Shown here: in pieces, positions 55,901 through 64,000 of the stretch | How the letters are laid out: the number at the start of each line of letters is the position of its first letter | Position numbering within the stretch: position 1 is the first letter of the stretch | From: Diphasiastrum complanatum | Lineage: Eukaryota > Streptophyta > Lycopodiopsida > Lycopodiales > Lycopodiaceae | Direction of reading: 5' to 3' | NCBI GenBank assembly: GCA_029204225.1 | Contig: CM055093.1 | Span: 20,092,958 to 20,156,957, forward strand | DNA length: 64,000 nt | Notes under the pieces: model-generated | The model's input: only the letters and a program-made list of their open reading frames with translations | Database searches by the model: none | Told to the model about the DNA's origin: nothing | Position numbers and translations under genes: made by a program

Positions 55901-57195
55901 TCGAGCACCAAGGTATCCAAAAAGCCCGAGAAGGTAGAACAATCCATCATAGGATACACCAAAAACGGATGGAGAATCGGATGACCCATCGGAACTGGCC
56001 GCAAGTGGAATCCCAAAGTACACACCAGGCGCATAAGTGAGGAATAGAAGAAATGCACTGGAACGAGGAACAGGAACCCCAACCTCAGTAGCAAGCATCG
56101 GATCAATATCCACGTGTAGCTGGGAATGAGTATCAAAGCACATATGAGCAACACTGAAGTATATGGCGGCAACATCCCCAAAAACTATCCAAGAGAGGAG
56201 AAGGAATTCTCTCAAGGTACCCTGATGGTCTCGGAACACCAGAACAAAGTGGCAACTCAGCATCGGAGACCAAGCGATATGGAGCAACCATAGGCGATCA
56301 GTAATATGGAAAAACCAGCACCAATCAACAGGTCCAAATGAAAACCAAGCTACATGTAATAACCGAGAATGCCATATATCCATAGCTGAAAATGAAGCAG
56401 TAGTGTAAGCAATAGGTCCAAATAAAATCCAAGCGATACGTAATAACCAGGAATGCCAAATATCAAGAGGTAAAAAGGAATCAGTCGCATGAACTTAAAA
56501 GTGTATACCATCGGTATGGACTGCAGCAAACCTATATGTAGAAACACCAGGAGACGGAAGGATGTCCGTGTACTCATCTAGAAAGATCCCAGCATACAAA
56601 TATCCTAGATAAGTAATAGTGACATCTGGCAAATATCCTCGGATGAAAAATGTGTAACAGTAAGGGCCAAAGGCGCATGAATTATGTCAGGAACCGTAGA
56701 AATATCATGAGGCAGATCACAAACCTCAAGCAGAGATCCATGGAGTAAAGCGAAAGAAGATACAACCTGATCACCAATAGCGAGGGAACCATCAAACGTG
56801 GACCCATGAAGAACCCCATAGAAATCAGTAGGAACATCGGCCATAACAGACTCAAGAGATAGAGATATAGAGATCAATGGAAAAGATACTGCACCAACCA
56901 CCGAACCAGGAGGGCAATCTGAAGTATGCGCAAAAGCAATAGTAGAAATACCACCAAGGTATACGGCCTCAATATCAATGAAACCAGGAATGACCACTGA
57001 ATACGATATCTGTGAATCAAGGCATATAGGCGCAAGGCACACAACAACAATCTGTAAATCCGAAGCAGCATCAACCCGAGGAAGAGGACCCACGGATGGT
57101 GAAAGTGAAGCAGCAACTGATGTACTCTGAATGGAAAGAAGAGCTGCATCGTCAGCCTTTGGCAGGCTACGCATAAACTGCTTCCCAGTGACCAA
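55901..57195 (-). other. AC-2 unrecognised 1.3-kb segment replacing RT, RNase H and integrase core
   Basis: It lies between the protease (ending near 57200) and GARELITRASS of integrase. A 196-codon minus frame (57195-56605) is open but matches nothing known to me. Near 56327-56482 a unit of about 53 bp (AGGTCCAAAT-AAA-CCAAGC-A...AATAACC-GAATGCCA-ATATC) occurs twice. No RT or integrase motif is readable on either strand. Confidence 0.6.
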
Positions 57196-57199
57196 CTAA

Positions 57200-58110
57200 A
57201 AGTCTCCCTGAGAATCAATGCCAACAAGTGAGTGTGTAACTGCATCAAGTACAAATGTCAATGTCTGCTGTGTCAAGTCCAGTGTAACGGCTCCAAGAGA
57301 TGCAAACCAATCAGCACCAAGGATAAGATCATAACGCTCCATAGAAATAATGTAAAGATCTGCCTGTCCAGAAAAATCTCCAATGCGGTATGGTAAACGC
57401 TAAAACATCTGAGAACTAGGAAAAGAATGGGAACTGGCAACCTCAACTGTGAGAGGCTGTGAAGCAGGAATAGGTGAAGCACGTATCCGACGAGTGATAT
57501 AACTGCTAATAAAAGAATGAGTGCTGCTAGTATCGACTAAAGCAATATACTCACAACCTGTAATACGTACACGTAACCGAATGGAGCGAGGACCAGGACG
57601 CCCTGTCCAAGTAGCATAGGCAAGCTGAGCATGGCAAGTAGCAGGAGGTAAATTAGTGGAAGGCTTAGAGGATTGGTCAGGCTCATCAGAAATATGAATG
57701 TAGATATCGGAATCATCTGGAGTAGTGCCCTCATGGTAAAAAACAGCAGTAGTAGTAGGGAGAGGCTGACGGCAATCACGGGCAAAATGGTCAGGACTCT
57801 TACAACGAAAGCAAAGACGCTGCTGCTGAAGGTCAACGAACTCTGCAGACGTGTAACGTCGGACAAAAGCAAGTCGAGGAGTCGGAGGACGAGGAGACGA
57901 AGGGACAATGGAGAGAGCTAGAACAGAAGGGGTAGGTGTAGGGGTGGACGCAGCGGGAAAAGATGAAGCAGAAGGATGGGGTCGGAAGAAGCGGGAAGGA
58001 AGAGTGTCAGAGTACTTATGCTGTAAAGTACTGGCAAGAGACATCGCCTCAACAAGTGTGGGAGGACAAGGAAGAAACATCATAACGTAAAGCACCACGA
58101 AGCCCAGCAA
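57200..58110 (-). pseudogene. AC-2 gag zinc knuckle and protease
   Basis: Minus strand: LCFRCKSPDHFARDC near 57770-57820 (C-x2-C-x4-H-x4-C). Protease active site reads IALVDTSSTHSFISSYI near 57495-57545, with Ser where the D-T-G glycine is expected. The protease continues to DLILGADWFASLGAV and LTQQTLTFVL after a TAG near 57402. The Pro/Ser-rich stretch between gag core and knuckle is intact. Confidence 0.85.
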
Positions 58111-58879
58111 TGTAACGAGAAATAAGCTCAGTGGGCTGTAGATCTATGAAAAGATAAGAAAGCTCCATAAACTGATCTGTATAAGAAGCAAGATCAATGG
58201 TCTGAGTGAGACTACGGAATGTATCACGTTGGCGGTCGAGCCACTGAGGGTCAATCATAGCATGACGGAGGTCACGGCGAAAAGTATGCCATAAATGGAG
58301 CCCTTCCCGATCAGAATCAGCTCTATAAACTCGCCACCACATAGCGGCGCGTTCATCTAAATGTAAAGCAGCCAACTGGATCTTCTGAGGATCAGTCTTA
58401 GGGTAGATCTGAAAATATGTGTCAAGCTTAGCAAACCAATTCTCTAATAAGTTCCCGTCAGAGGAACCGGAATAGGTAGCAAGCCGTACCCTATCACGAA
58501 AGTCTCGAGCAAAGTGTGGCTCAGGAAGTGGGGGACGTGAAAAGAAACCAGGAGATGGGTTAGGTGGAATGATCGGTCCACCACCAGGCTGATTAGCAGA
58601 GGAAGATGGAAATCCAAATGGAGGGGGAGTCCCAAATGAAGGAAAAACAGGAGCTTTACCAGGACCATGAGGCTGTAAAGAATCAATCTGTGACTGCATA
58701 GTAGCAAAGCTGGTCATAACGGTATCGAAGCGAAAAACGAGACCAGAAAGGGTCTCATCCATGCGACGAAACTGATCGGATAAGGTTTCCTGAGTAGTCT
58801 CACTCGGGGTAGGTGAATGTGCCATAATGATAGTGGAAGGAATAGACGAAAACTTGAGAGAGCGGACTCTTGTCGTCAC
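58049..58879 (-). CDS. AC-2 gag capsid region
   Basis: 276-codon frame from ATG 58879; the ATG at 58825 (MAHSPTPSETTQ) may be the real start. Coiled N-terminal helix (LSDQFRRMDETLSGLVFRFD), Pro/Gly-rich linker, then the retrotransposon gag core: LATYSGSSDGNLLENWF, LHLDERAAMWWRVYRADS, WHTFRRDLRHAMIDP, TIDLASYTDQFMELSYLF. A frameshift near 58070-58110 separates it from the zinc-knuckle frame. Confidence 0.85.
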   Translation of the reverse strand: MTTRVRSLKFSSIPSTIIMAHSPTPSETTQETLSDQFRRMDETLSGLVFRFDTVMTSFATMQSQIDSLQPHGPGKAPVFPSFGTPPPFGFPSSSANQPGGGPIIPPNPSPGFFSRPPLPEPHFARDFRDRVRLATYSGSSDGNLLENWFAKLDTYFQIYPKTDPQKIQLAALHLDERAAMWWRVYRADSDREGLHLWHTFRRDLRHAMIDPQWLDRQRDTFRSLTQTIDLASYTDQFMELSYLFIDLQPTELISRYIAGLRGALRYDVSSLSSHTC

Positions 58880-59505
58880 CCCAAATTAGTCTATTAAAAC
58901 CACTATTATCACAACTAAGAAAGGACAACAATCAACAAATGAAAAAAGTGAAAATGAAGGCTGTGAAAATGCGCTCAACAGCCAGGAGGCAAGTGACAAA
59001 TTGGAGTATCAAACGGAGTCGGAATTTCGTGAAATTTGGTTGAGGATGGGCGATGGACAGCCTGCAAACAAGGTGTGAAAAATGGTTGCAAACGAAGACA
59101 AAAACGGACGAAAGTGACAAGTATGAAGCGGCTGGACAGCCTGCAAACAAAAGTGAGAGGGCTAAAAATGGGAGGAGGAACGGATGAAAGAGATGAGGGA
59201 ATTGGGCGCTGGAGAGCCTGCAAACAAGCTGGAAATGGGTGATAGAGGGTTGGAACTTGGGCGCCGGAAATAATCTGCCCAAAAATAAATAAATAAATAA
59301 TTCCGGCCGCCAAATTTAGCGGAAGTACTTCCGCTAACTATCTACTAAAGCTCCACCAAGGAAAATGCTTTGATAGGAGCTGGTCCTCCTCCAAACTGTG
59401 CTGAATGTTGCTGAAGCAAAGAGACGAAAGCCCTCAGCAAAGAGAGAAAAATCAGCAAGGAAAATGGGCACCCAATCAGATCTGAAATTCAGCAATCAGG
59501 AAAGG
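58880..59505 (-). other. AC-2 5' leader between PBS and gag
   Basis: Untranslated leader of about 630 bases with imperfect internal repeats: GGACAGCCTGCAAACAA-type words occur at about 59052, 59133 and 59211. Stretch 59283-59300 is (AAAT)n. No conserved frame. Confidence 0.5.
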
Positions 59506-59517
59506 GCTCTAATACCA
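59506..59517 (-). promoter_or_regulatory. AC-2 primer-binding site
   Basis: Minus strand TGGTATTAGAGC abuts the LTR end CATAACT with no gap. One change (C to T) from the tRNA-Met(i) consensus seen in AC-1. Confidence 0.85.
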
Positions 59518-59929
59518 AGTTATGAATAGAGCCACAGCTGATCTAGAGCTAAGCTATGATCGCAGCACATAAGCAAGACTTAACCCTAGAAAGCAGGAAA
59601 GAGAGAGATTAAGGAGGCTAAAGAGAGAGATCAATATCATCAGCTAAATAACAAATGACACAGTTTCCCTACTTATAGCCAAGAGGAAGCCCTAAAAGGA
59701 AGCTTCCGGTGGCTAGGGCCCAACTGGGAGGGAAAATAGTGCGCTCTCCAAGAAGGCCCCCACTCTCCAGTAATATGTCCAAATGGCCTAATAATGAATA
59801 ATAAGGCCAAAGGCCAACCATATAGTCTAAGTGTCACTAATGAATAAAAAAGGGCCCAAGGCCTGCTTATGCATAAAGTAAAGTAAATGTAAATGGACGC
59901 GGCAAATGTAATGAACCGAGTCCATAACT
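59518..59929 (-). repeat. AC-2 5' LTR (412 bp)
   Basis: Plus text AGTTATGAATAG...GTCCATAACT, ending at the second TCTTC. Near-identical to 54835-55265 apart from small indels. Confidence 0.9.
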
Positions 59930-59934
59930 TCTTC

Positions 59935-60415
59935 CTAGGTCCATTGTCTCTGACAGGGATCCCAAGTTTACGGGAAATTTCTGGACTGAGGTGTTCCCCA
60001 AGCTAGGGACACAGTTGCGGATGAGTAGTACTGAGCATCCTCAGACGGATGGCCAGACAAAGAGAGTGAACCAGATCTTAGAGGATATGCTTAGAGCATA
60101 TGTTAGTGGTACGCAAACAGACTGGGTAAAGCATTTACCACTATTGGAGTTTGCGTATAATGATAAGAGACATGCGTCCACTGGATTGAGTCCATTTGAG
60201 CTCAATTATGGTTTTAGGCCATTGAGTCCTGCTACCATAGGCATTCCACAGAAGGTACCTAGCGCCGCAAAGTTTTTGACTCAGATGCAGCAGAGGCTAG
60301 AGATGGCACAGGATAACTTGTCCAGGGCTATGGCCAGGGCAGAGAGTTATGCTCGTGAGAACCGTACCTACAGGGAATTTGAGGTAGGAAATTGGGTATA
60401 TTTACTAGTCACTCC
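59935..60415 (+). pseudogene. W integrase, second part
   Basis: Continues PRSIVSDRDPKFTGNFW (Asp), TEHPQTDGQTKRVNQILEDM (Glu), LRAYVSGTQTDWVKHLPLLE, FAYNDKRHASTGLSPFELNY and FEVGNWVYLLVTPKS. Then recognisable sequence ends near 60415 and random frame follows to TGA at 60462. The chromodomain region is missing. Confidence 0.9.
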
Positions 60416-61040
60416 GAAGTCGCATGCAGTGTGTACACCAGGTGGTGGCTTGATTAACCACTGAGGGGGTACCTCGTGTATGTTGACGGGAATAGCAGGT
60501 AGTGGACTCAAGAGGGGGGTTACCTATGGTTGGGAGGATGATTCCACACACCGGCCTTCGGGATTTGAGCAGCTTAGAGAGTTTTGGTTGCTCACAGGAA
60601 CGATTGCCCACTCCAGTCAATTGTTGACTATCGATTGTTGATTAACCCTAGCCTCGGCTGGAGTAACAAAGCTAGCGGTTATGTCAATGGCATGACCATT
60701 ATGCAACACTACGTATACTTGCAAAGTGTGCCTCTACACTACATCAGCGACTGTGACACCCCTCACAACTTGAGGGTGCCTATCAGTGTGACTGATCATT
60801 GGACCTAAACATTGGTCACAAGACCCTGTATTTACTAGTCCCGGTGGGATCATGGTCGACGGGCCACGAACTGATCGTAACATTCCATCCCACCTGGAGA
60901 AAGTCATCGATCCCCGATGACAAACTCGGAATAAGCACACTGTAGCCATGAATGACTCTCCCAGGCTGCTTTCGACAATGGTAGTCCTTTCCATGCCATA
61001 AGGTGTTCCTGGAGGACACGATTTCACCTCTAGGTCTTGT
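60416..61040. other. unassigned retroelement-like stretch
   Basis: Between W integrase and a minus-strand gag remnant. TGTGACACCCCTCACAA at 60749 resembles a plant gypsy LTR start, but no second copy, PBS or PPT was found. No gene recognised. Confidence 0.35.
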
Positions 61041-61790
61041 CTCCTCAAGGGTCTTGCAAGCTCATCCAACACATGAGACACAAGACTTCTCGCAAAACAA
61101 AAAAATACACCTGTGAACCTGCATCCACTTTGAAATGTGCTCCAGAATCCTCACGAAAATCTCCCAATAACATCTGCATATGCTTGCATGAAAGCAACCT
61201 TTGACGATATAGGTGCCATGCACCCATTGCCCTCGCATGCTCATGTGGCGGAATAAATTGAGCACAAAAGACATGAAGAAAATCAGCCCAAGCCACCGAG
61301 CAATCCGGGGTACGCAATAACTTGTGCCACCACCCTAGATGCGCCACATCTCATCAGTAGATGCATGTCATAGTTCAAAATAACTCTCTCACTTGCTAAA
61401 GCATTGGTCAACAAAGTCGGCAGTGCATTGCTGGGAGTTGCTCATGTAACAAGGCAGCTTGATATCCTCCTCGTCATGTGAAGGATAAGCCTGAAATTGA
61501 AAAGGGTAAGCAGGTGTAAAAACATGCGTAGAAGGGGGATGCATGAATTACCGGTTGGAAGTATGGGAAGCCATCGATGCTGGAGATTGTGAGCAAAGCA
61601 TTCCTCAAAATCCTCTAGCACAATAAACGTGGGACAAGCAAATAAAGTTTCTGTTAACTCAACCTGAAGCGGCGTCTTTGACTCATTTGGACTTCCAGCC
61701 AGAAGCTTTTTGGCGAACAAGAAGTCTAAGCAATCAGCGGCAGGGGACTCATGGATTAACAGTGGAACAATTATTTTGGCTTGCACATTA
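61041..61790 (-). pseudogene. gypsy gag fragment
   Basis: Minus strand: AHLGWWHKLLRTPDCSVAW, ADFLHVFCAQFIPPHEHARA and MGAWHLYRQRLL, the WW-L-----W--F---F---FIP pattern of retrotransposon gag. A shift near 61200 allows the next part, HVLDELARPLRRQDLEVK. An upstream frame 61442-61786 is open but unassigned. Not linked to W, which is on the plus strand. Confidence 0.6.
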
Positions 61791-62469
61791 TTCCTGAGAG
61801 AACACGTAATTTTTTAATTCGTACTATGAAGTTGGAATCTAGTAATTCCCGAAAACTTGGCATAGTACCAATAAACGTGATTCAGAAGTTACTTGAATCA
61901 ATTACCAAATCTGGAGAATTGTTGTTTTAATACGGCTGTTTTTGGTGCCCACGACCTCATTCGTATGAATGGGTTTGTAGGATGCCGTTACAAGAACTTC
62001 TTAGGATGGGCCATATTCGGTCTAGTAAGTCCCCTTGGGGAGCACCAATCCTTTTGGTTAGTTATCCAACTAACTCAAAAGTAACACTCCTGATTCAGTT
62101 AGTTGCACCAAATTTAGAGTTATTTGAATGTTTAGGTGTGGGCCCAATATCAAAACACCACATTCAATCCGATTCTAAATCCTTCCCATGTTAATAAGTA
62201 ATTCAAATCTAGACACCTTATTAACTTGTGAGTGATTGTCCTCAGACAATTTTCAACAATATTCCTATGTTTTACCAACTAGTTTATGCATGCAAATAAA
62301 TGCAGACCAATGAACTCATAGTGGATCCATATGATTAAGAATTTGCGCAAAGAACACCTGATCCCACTATGAATCACCACATAGCATATCTCCACAGATC
62401 TTACACCATCTGTATATATTATATACTTAACTTTATCCTAAGAAAGAATATCTCTCAAAGAGTGCTATT
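61791..62469 (+). other. mostly unassigned; small gypsy RT scrap at 61978-62075
   Basis: Plus-strand frame LQELLRMGHIRSSKSPWGAP then ILLV matches the RT finger (L-KG-IRPSKSPWGAPVL-V). It is under 100 bp and truncated on both sides. The remainder is AT-rich with no motif. Confidence 0.6.
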
Positions 62470-64000
62470 TCATAGAATACGAAACCAAAATCTCAATCTA
62501 ATATTTTTCCAAAAGAATAATTTTTTTCCTTGCATCAACTTCTCACGGATCCTAGTTCCTGTTAAGATCAAGTTGATCAAACAAACAAGAAAAGAGCTGG
62601 GGACAATTGGTAATTGACCATTGCTTATATCGAATGGCACCTTTCCAGTGGATCTGTTCACTTGGTCGTTATGTGCAAACTCGAGTACATCTAAATGGTT
62701 GACCCAATCAGATTGGTCCCAAGCCACATAATTGCACAAATATTGTTCAACTTTTCTATTGAGTCGCTTTGTTTGTCAATTTGTTTGAGGGTGATAAGCA
62801 GCGCTAAAATTGAGTTCTAGGCGAAACAAACAGGTCCAGAACTTGCCCACAAAGTTAGTGTCTTGATCTAAGATAATTCTCCTAGGCAAGCCATGATATT
62901 GGAAGACACCGTTGAAAAATAATTTTACCACTTCCTTCGCTATTACTGAACTCTTTGTTGGTACAACGTGAGCTTATTTTGAAAAGCGATCAACCACCAC
63001 ATAAATTAAATCGAAAACTTGGCAGCACGGTCGTGTTTGAAACGGGAGGTCCATGTTCGAAACGGGAAAGCTTTTAAGGTTTTTTTTTTTTAAATGTAAA
63101 CATGTCATAAAAAGACTAGTACTGAGTAGATACATCCAATTTCATTTTCTATCTCCAACTTAGTGGCTTTAGTGCTTATTGTAATTTGTGATCACTGACA
63201 AGTCATAAGTTAAGAAGTCTAAAACTTGCGGAGCTCTGAGAGTGAGAAATTATTTTGAAGTATGATAGCAGGTACATGATTAATGAAAGTTGGATTTTTT
63301 TTCCTAGTCATTTCGAACGAAAGAAACGGGTTTTGAAACGGGTCCGTTTCGAAACGGGACGTTTCAAATGCGTTTCTTTGTTCAAAACGTGTTTCGATGA
63401 AACATTGCTCAATTTCTTTGAATAAAACGCAACTGGTTTCCCTTCCTGCATCAATACCGCTCCAATCGTGAAATGGACAGGTTCTTGAGTGATCCGTCAT
63501 TTCAGCTCCACACTCTAGTGTCCAAGTCAATTTCAGATGAGTTTTTGCTTGTTCCAGCAATGGTGCCACAATTCTACTAAATGCTTCGATGAATCTTCTA
63601 TAGAAGTTGCATAGCCCCACAAAGGACTTGATACCATGAACTGTCCTAGGTACTACCCAATCCAAGATGGCTTTGATCTTCTTAGAATCCATCTGAATTC
63701 GTCCGTAATCTATGACATGTCCAAGGAAATCAACTTCCTCCGCCACGAACTCACATTTCTCTCTTTTCGCGTACAAGTAGTTCCTCCTCAATCACTGAAA
63801 AACTGTTCTCAAATGTTTGATGTGGTCCTTGAGACTGCGATTGAATACTAAGATGTCGTCGATATATACACTAATGAATTCGTCTAAGCAATCTTGGAAA
63901 ATATTGTTCATCAATGTGCAAAATGTGGCTGGTGCATTTGTTAGACCGAACGGCATCACCATAAACTCATGACTCCCATATCTTGTTCAAAAGGCAGTTT
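62470..64000 (-). mobile_element. gypsy pol fragment with a foldback-like insertion, continues past window
   Basis: Minus strand from 64000: RT palm ([29 protein letters not shown]), YAKREKCEFVAEEVDFLGHV, SFVGLCNFYRRFIEAF, then RNase H (TIGAVLMQEGKPVAFYSKKL) to about 63413. After about 370 bp of foreign repeat, the integrase core follows: IYVVVDRFSK, ILDQDTNFVGKFW, FSAAYHPQT, DWVNHLDVLEFAHNDQ and GKVPFDISNGQLPIV. The HHCC zinc region is gone. Several stops and shifts. Confidence 0.85.
63040..63412. repeat. GTTTCGAAAC-rich insertion in gypsy pol
   Basis: Lies between RNase H KKLSN and the integrase core. It contains many copies of GAAACGGG and GTTTC, with palindromes such as GTTTCGAAAC, concentrated at both ends (63040-63065 and 63305-63412), and an AT-rich centre. 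The arrangement suggests a foldback or MITE-like insert. Ends not resolved. Confidence 0.45.

Larger units (their letters stand above)
54835..59929 (-). mobile_element. AC-2: 5.1-kb gypsy element with AG...CT LTR ends
   Basis: Minus-strand member of the AC family, inserted in W integrase with TSD TCTTC (54830-54834, 59930-59934). LTRs are 54835-55265 (3') and 59518-59929 (5'). The interior carries gag and protease, then about 1.3 kb of unrecognised sequence where RT, RNase H and most of integrase should be, then the integrase C-terminal end and a chromodomain. It is therefore non-autonomous for reverse transcription and integration. Confidence 0.92.
51840..60415 (+). mobile_element. W: chromovirus-type Ty3/gypsy element, split by AC-2
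   Basis: Gag tail, protease, RT, RNase H, integrase in plus orientation: 51840-54834 and 59935-60415. The integrase frame reads through exactly when AC-2 and one TCTTC are discounted (RLHGL then PRSIVSDRD). Both LTRs, the gag N-terminus and the integrase C-terminus are missing. Few stops. Confidence 0.9.

Noticed and set aside
56605-57195. 196-codon frame as a captured host gene in AC-2
   Set aside because: No motif or homologue recognised; composition is Ser/Leu/Ile-rich. Kept only as an unknown segment.
60749-61040. LTR starting TGTGACACCCC
   Set aside because: Typical gypsy LTR start word, but no second copy, PBS, PPT or TSD supports it.
1-64000. CRISPR arrays, rRNA or tRNA genes
   Set aside because: No regularly spaced repeats with unique spacers, no rRNA-like stretch, and no cloverleaf-like sequence noted by eye; only tRNA-complementary primer sites occur.

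Overview
The window is nuclear DNA of a land plant with a repeat-rich genome. The evidence is a spliced, plant/algal-type coproporphyrinogen III oxidase gene with multi-kilobase introns, plus Ty3/gypsy, Ty1/copia, hAT (DUF659 type) and possible LINE remnants covering most of the rest. The long introns and many old LTR elements would suit a gymnosperm, fern or lycophyte, but nothing seen fixes the lineage. No bacterial-type operon, CRISPR array, rRNA or tRNA gene was seen.

Layout. (1) 1-8090: plus-strand Ty3/gypsy element TE-A, entered in pol, with RT, RNase H, integrase, a spacer, a large third ORF (ORF3), a polypurine tract and a 3' LTR. (2) 8095-11930: minus-strand Ty1/copia internal region without LTRs. 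(3) 11934-13457: minus-strand gag remnant, tRNA-Asp-type PBS and LTR. (4) 13458-23504: plus-strand gypsy element TE-B, with gag tail, PR, RT, RNase H, IN, spacer, ORF3 and 3' LTR. Its LTR is about 95% identical (by eye) to the minus-strand LTR at 12637-13457 but in inverted orientation. (5) 23505-27200: intergenic DNA with microsatellites and a possible LINE scrap. (6) 27201-47900, minus strand: four exons of coproporphyrinogen III oxidase that join in frame to 254 codons plus stop. The exons are separated by introns of 236 bp, 12.2 kb and 7.5 kb; the N-terminal exons were not found.

The two large introns hold nested transposons. The 12.2-kb intron has an old plus-strand gypsy copy split by a 2.7-kb element (AC-1, 5-bp TSD GCTAC). 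The 7.5-kb intron has a decayed hAT gene hit by a 2.7-kb chromodomain-only LTR element (TSD GGGGA). One LTR of that element carries a further 1.1-kb insertion (TSD GCCTT). (7) 47901-51835: non-coding DNA and one copia-like LTR. (8) 51840-60415: plus-strand chromovirus-type gypsy element W, whose integrase is split by the 5.1-kb minus-strand element AC-2 (TSD TCTTC). (9) 60416-64000: fragments of other gypsy elements on both strands.

Most interesting points: the conserved third ORF (about 1000 codons, coiled-coil middle, conserved ends) after pol in two diverged gypsy elements; an LTR family whose ends read AG...CT instead of TG...CA, fixed by two TSDs and abutting PBSs; a chromodomain-only LTR element; and a divergent haem-pathway gene whose introns carry this load.
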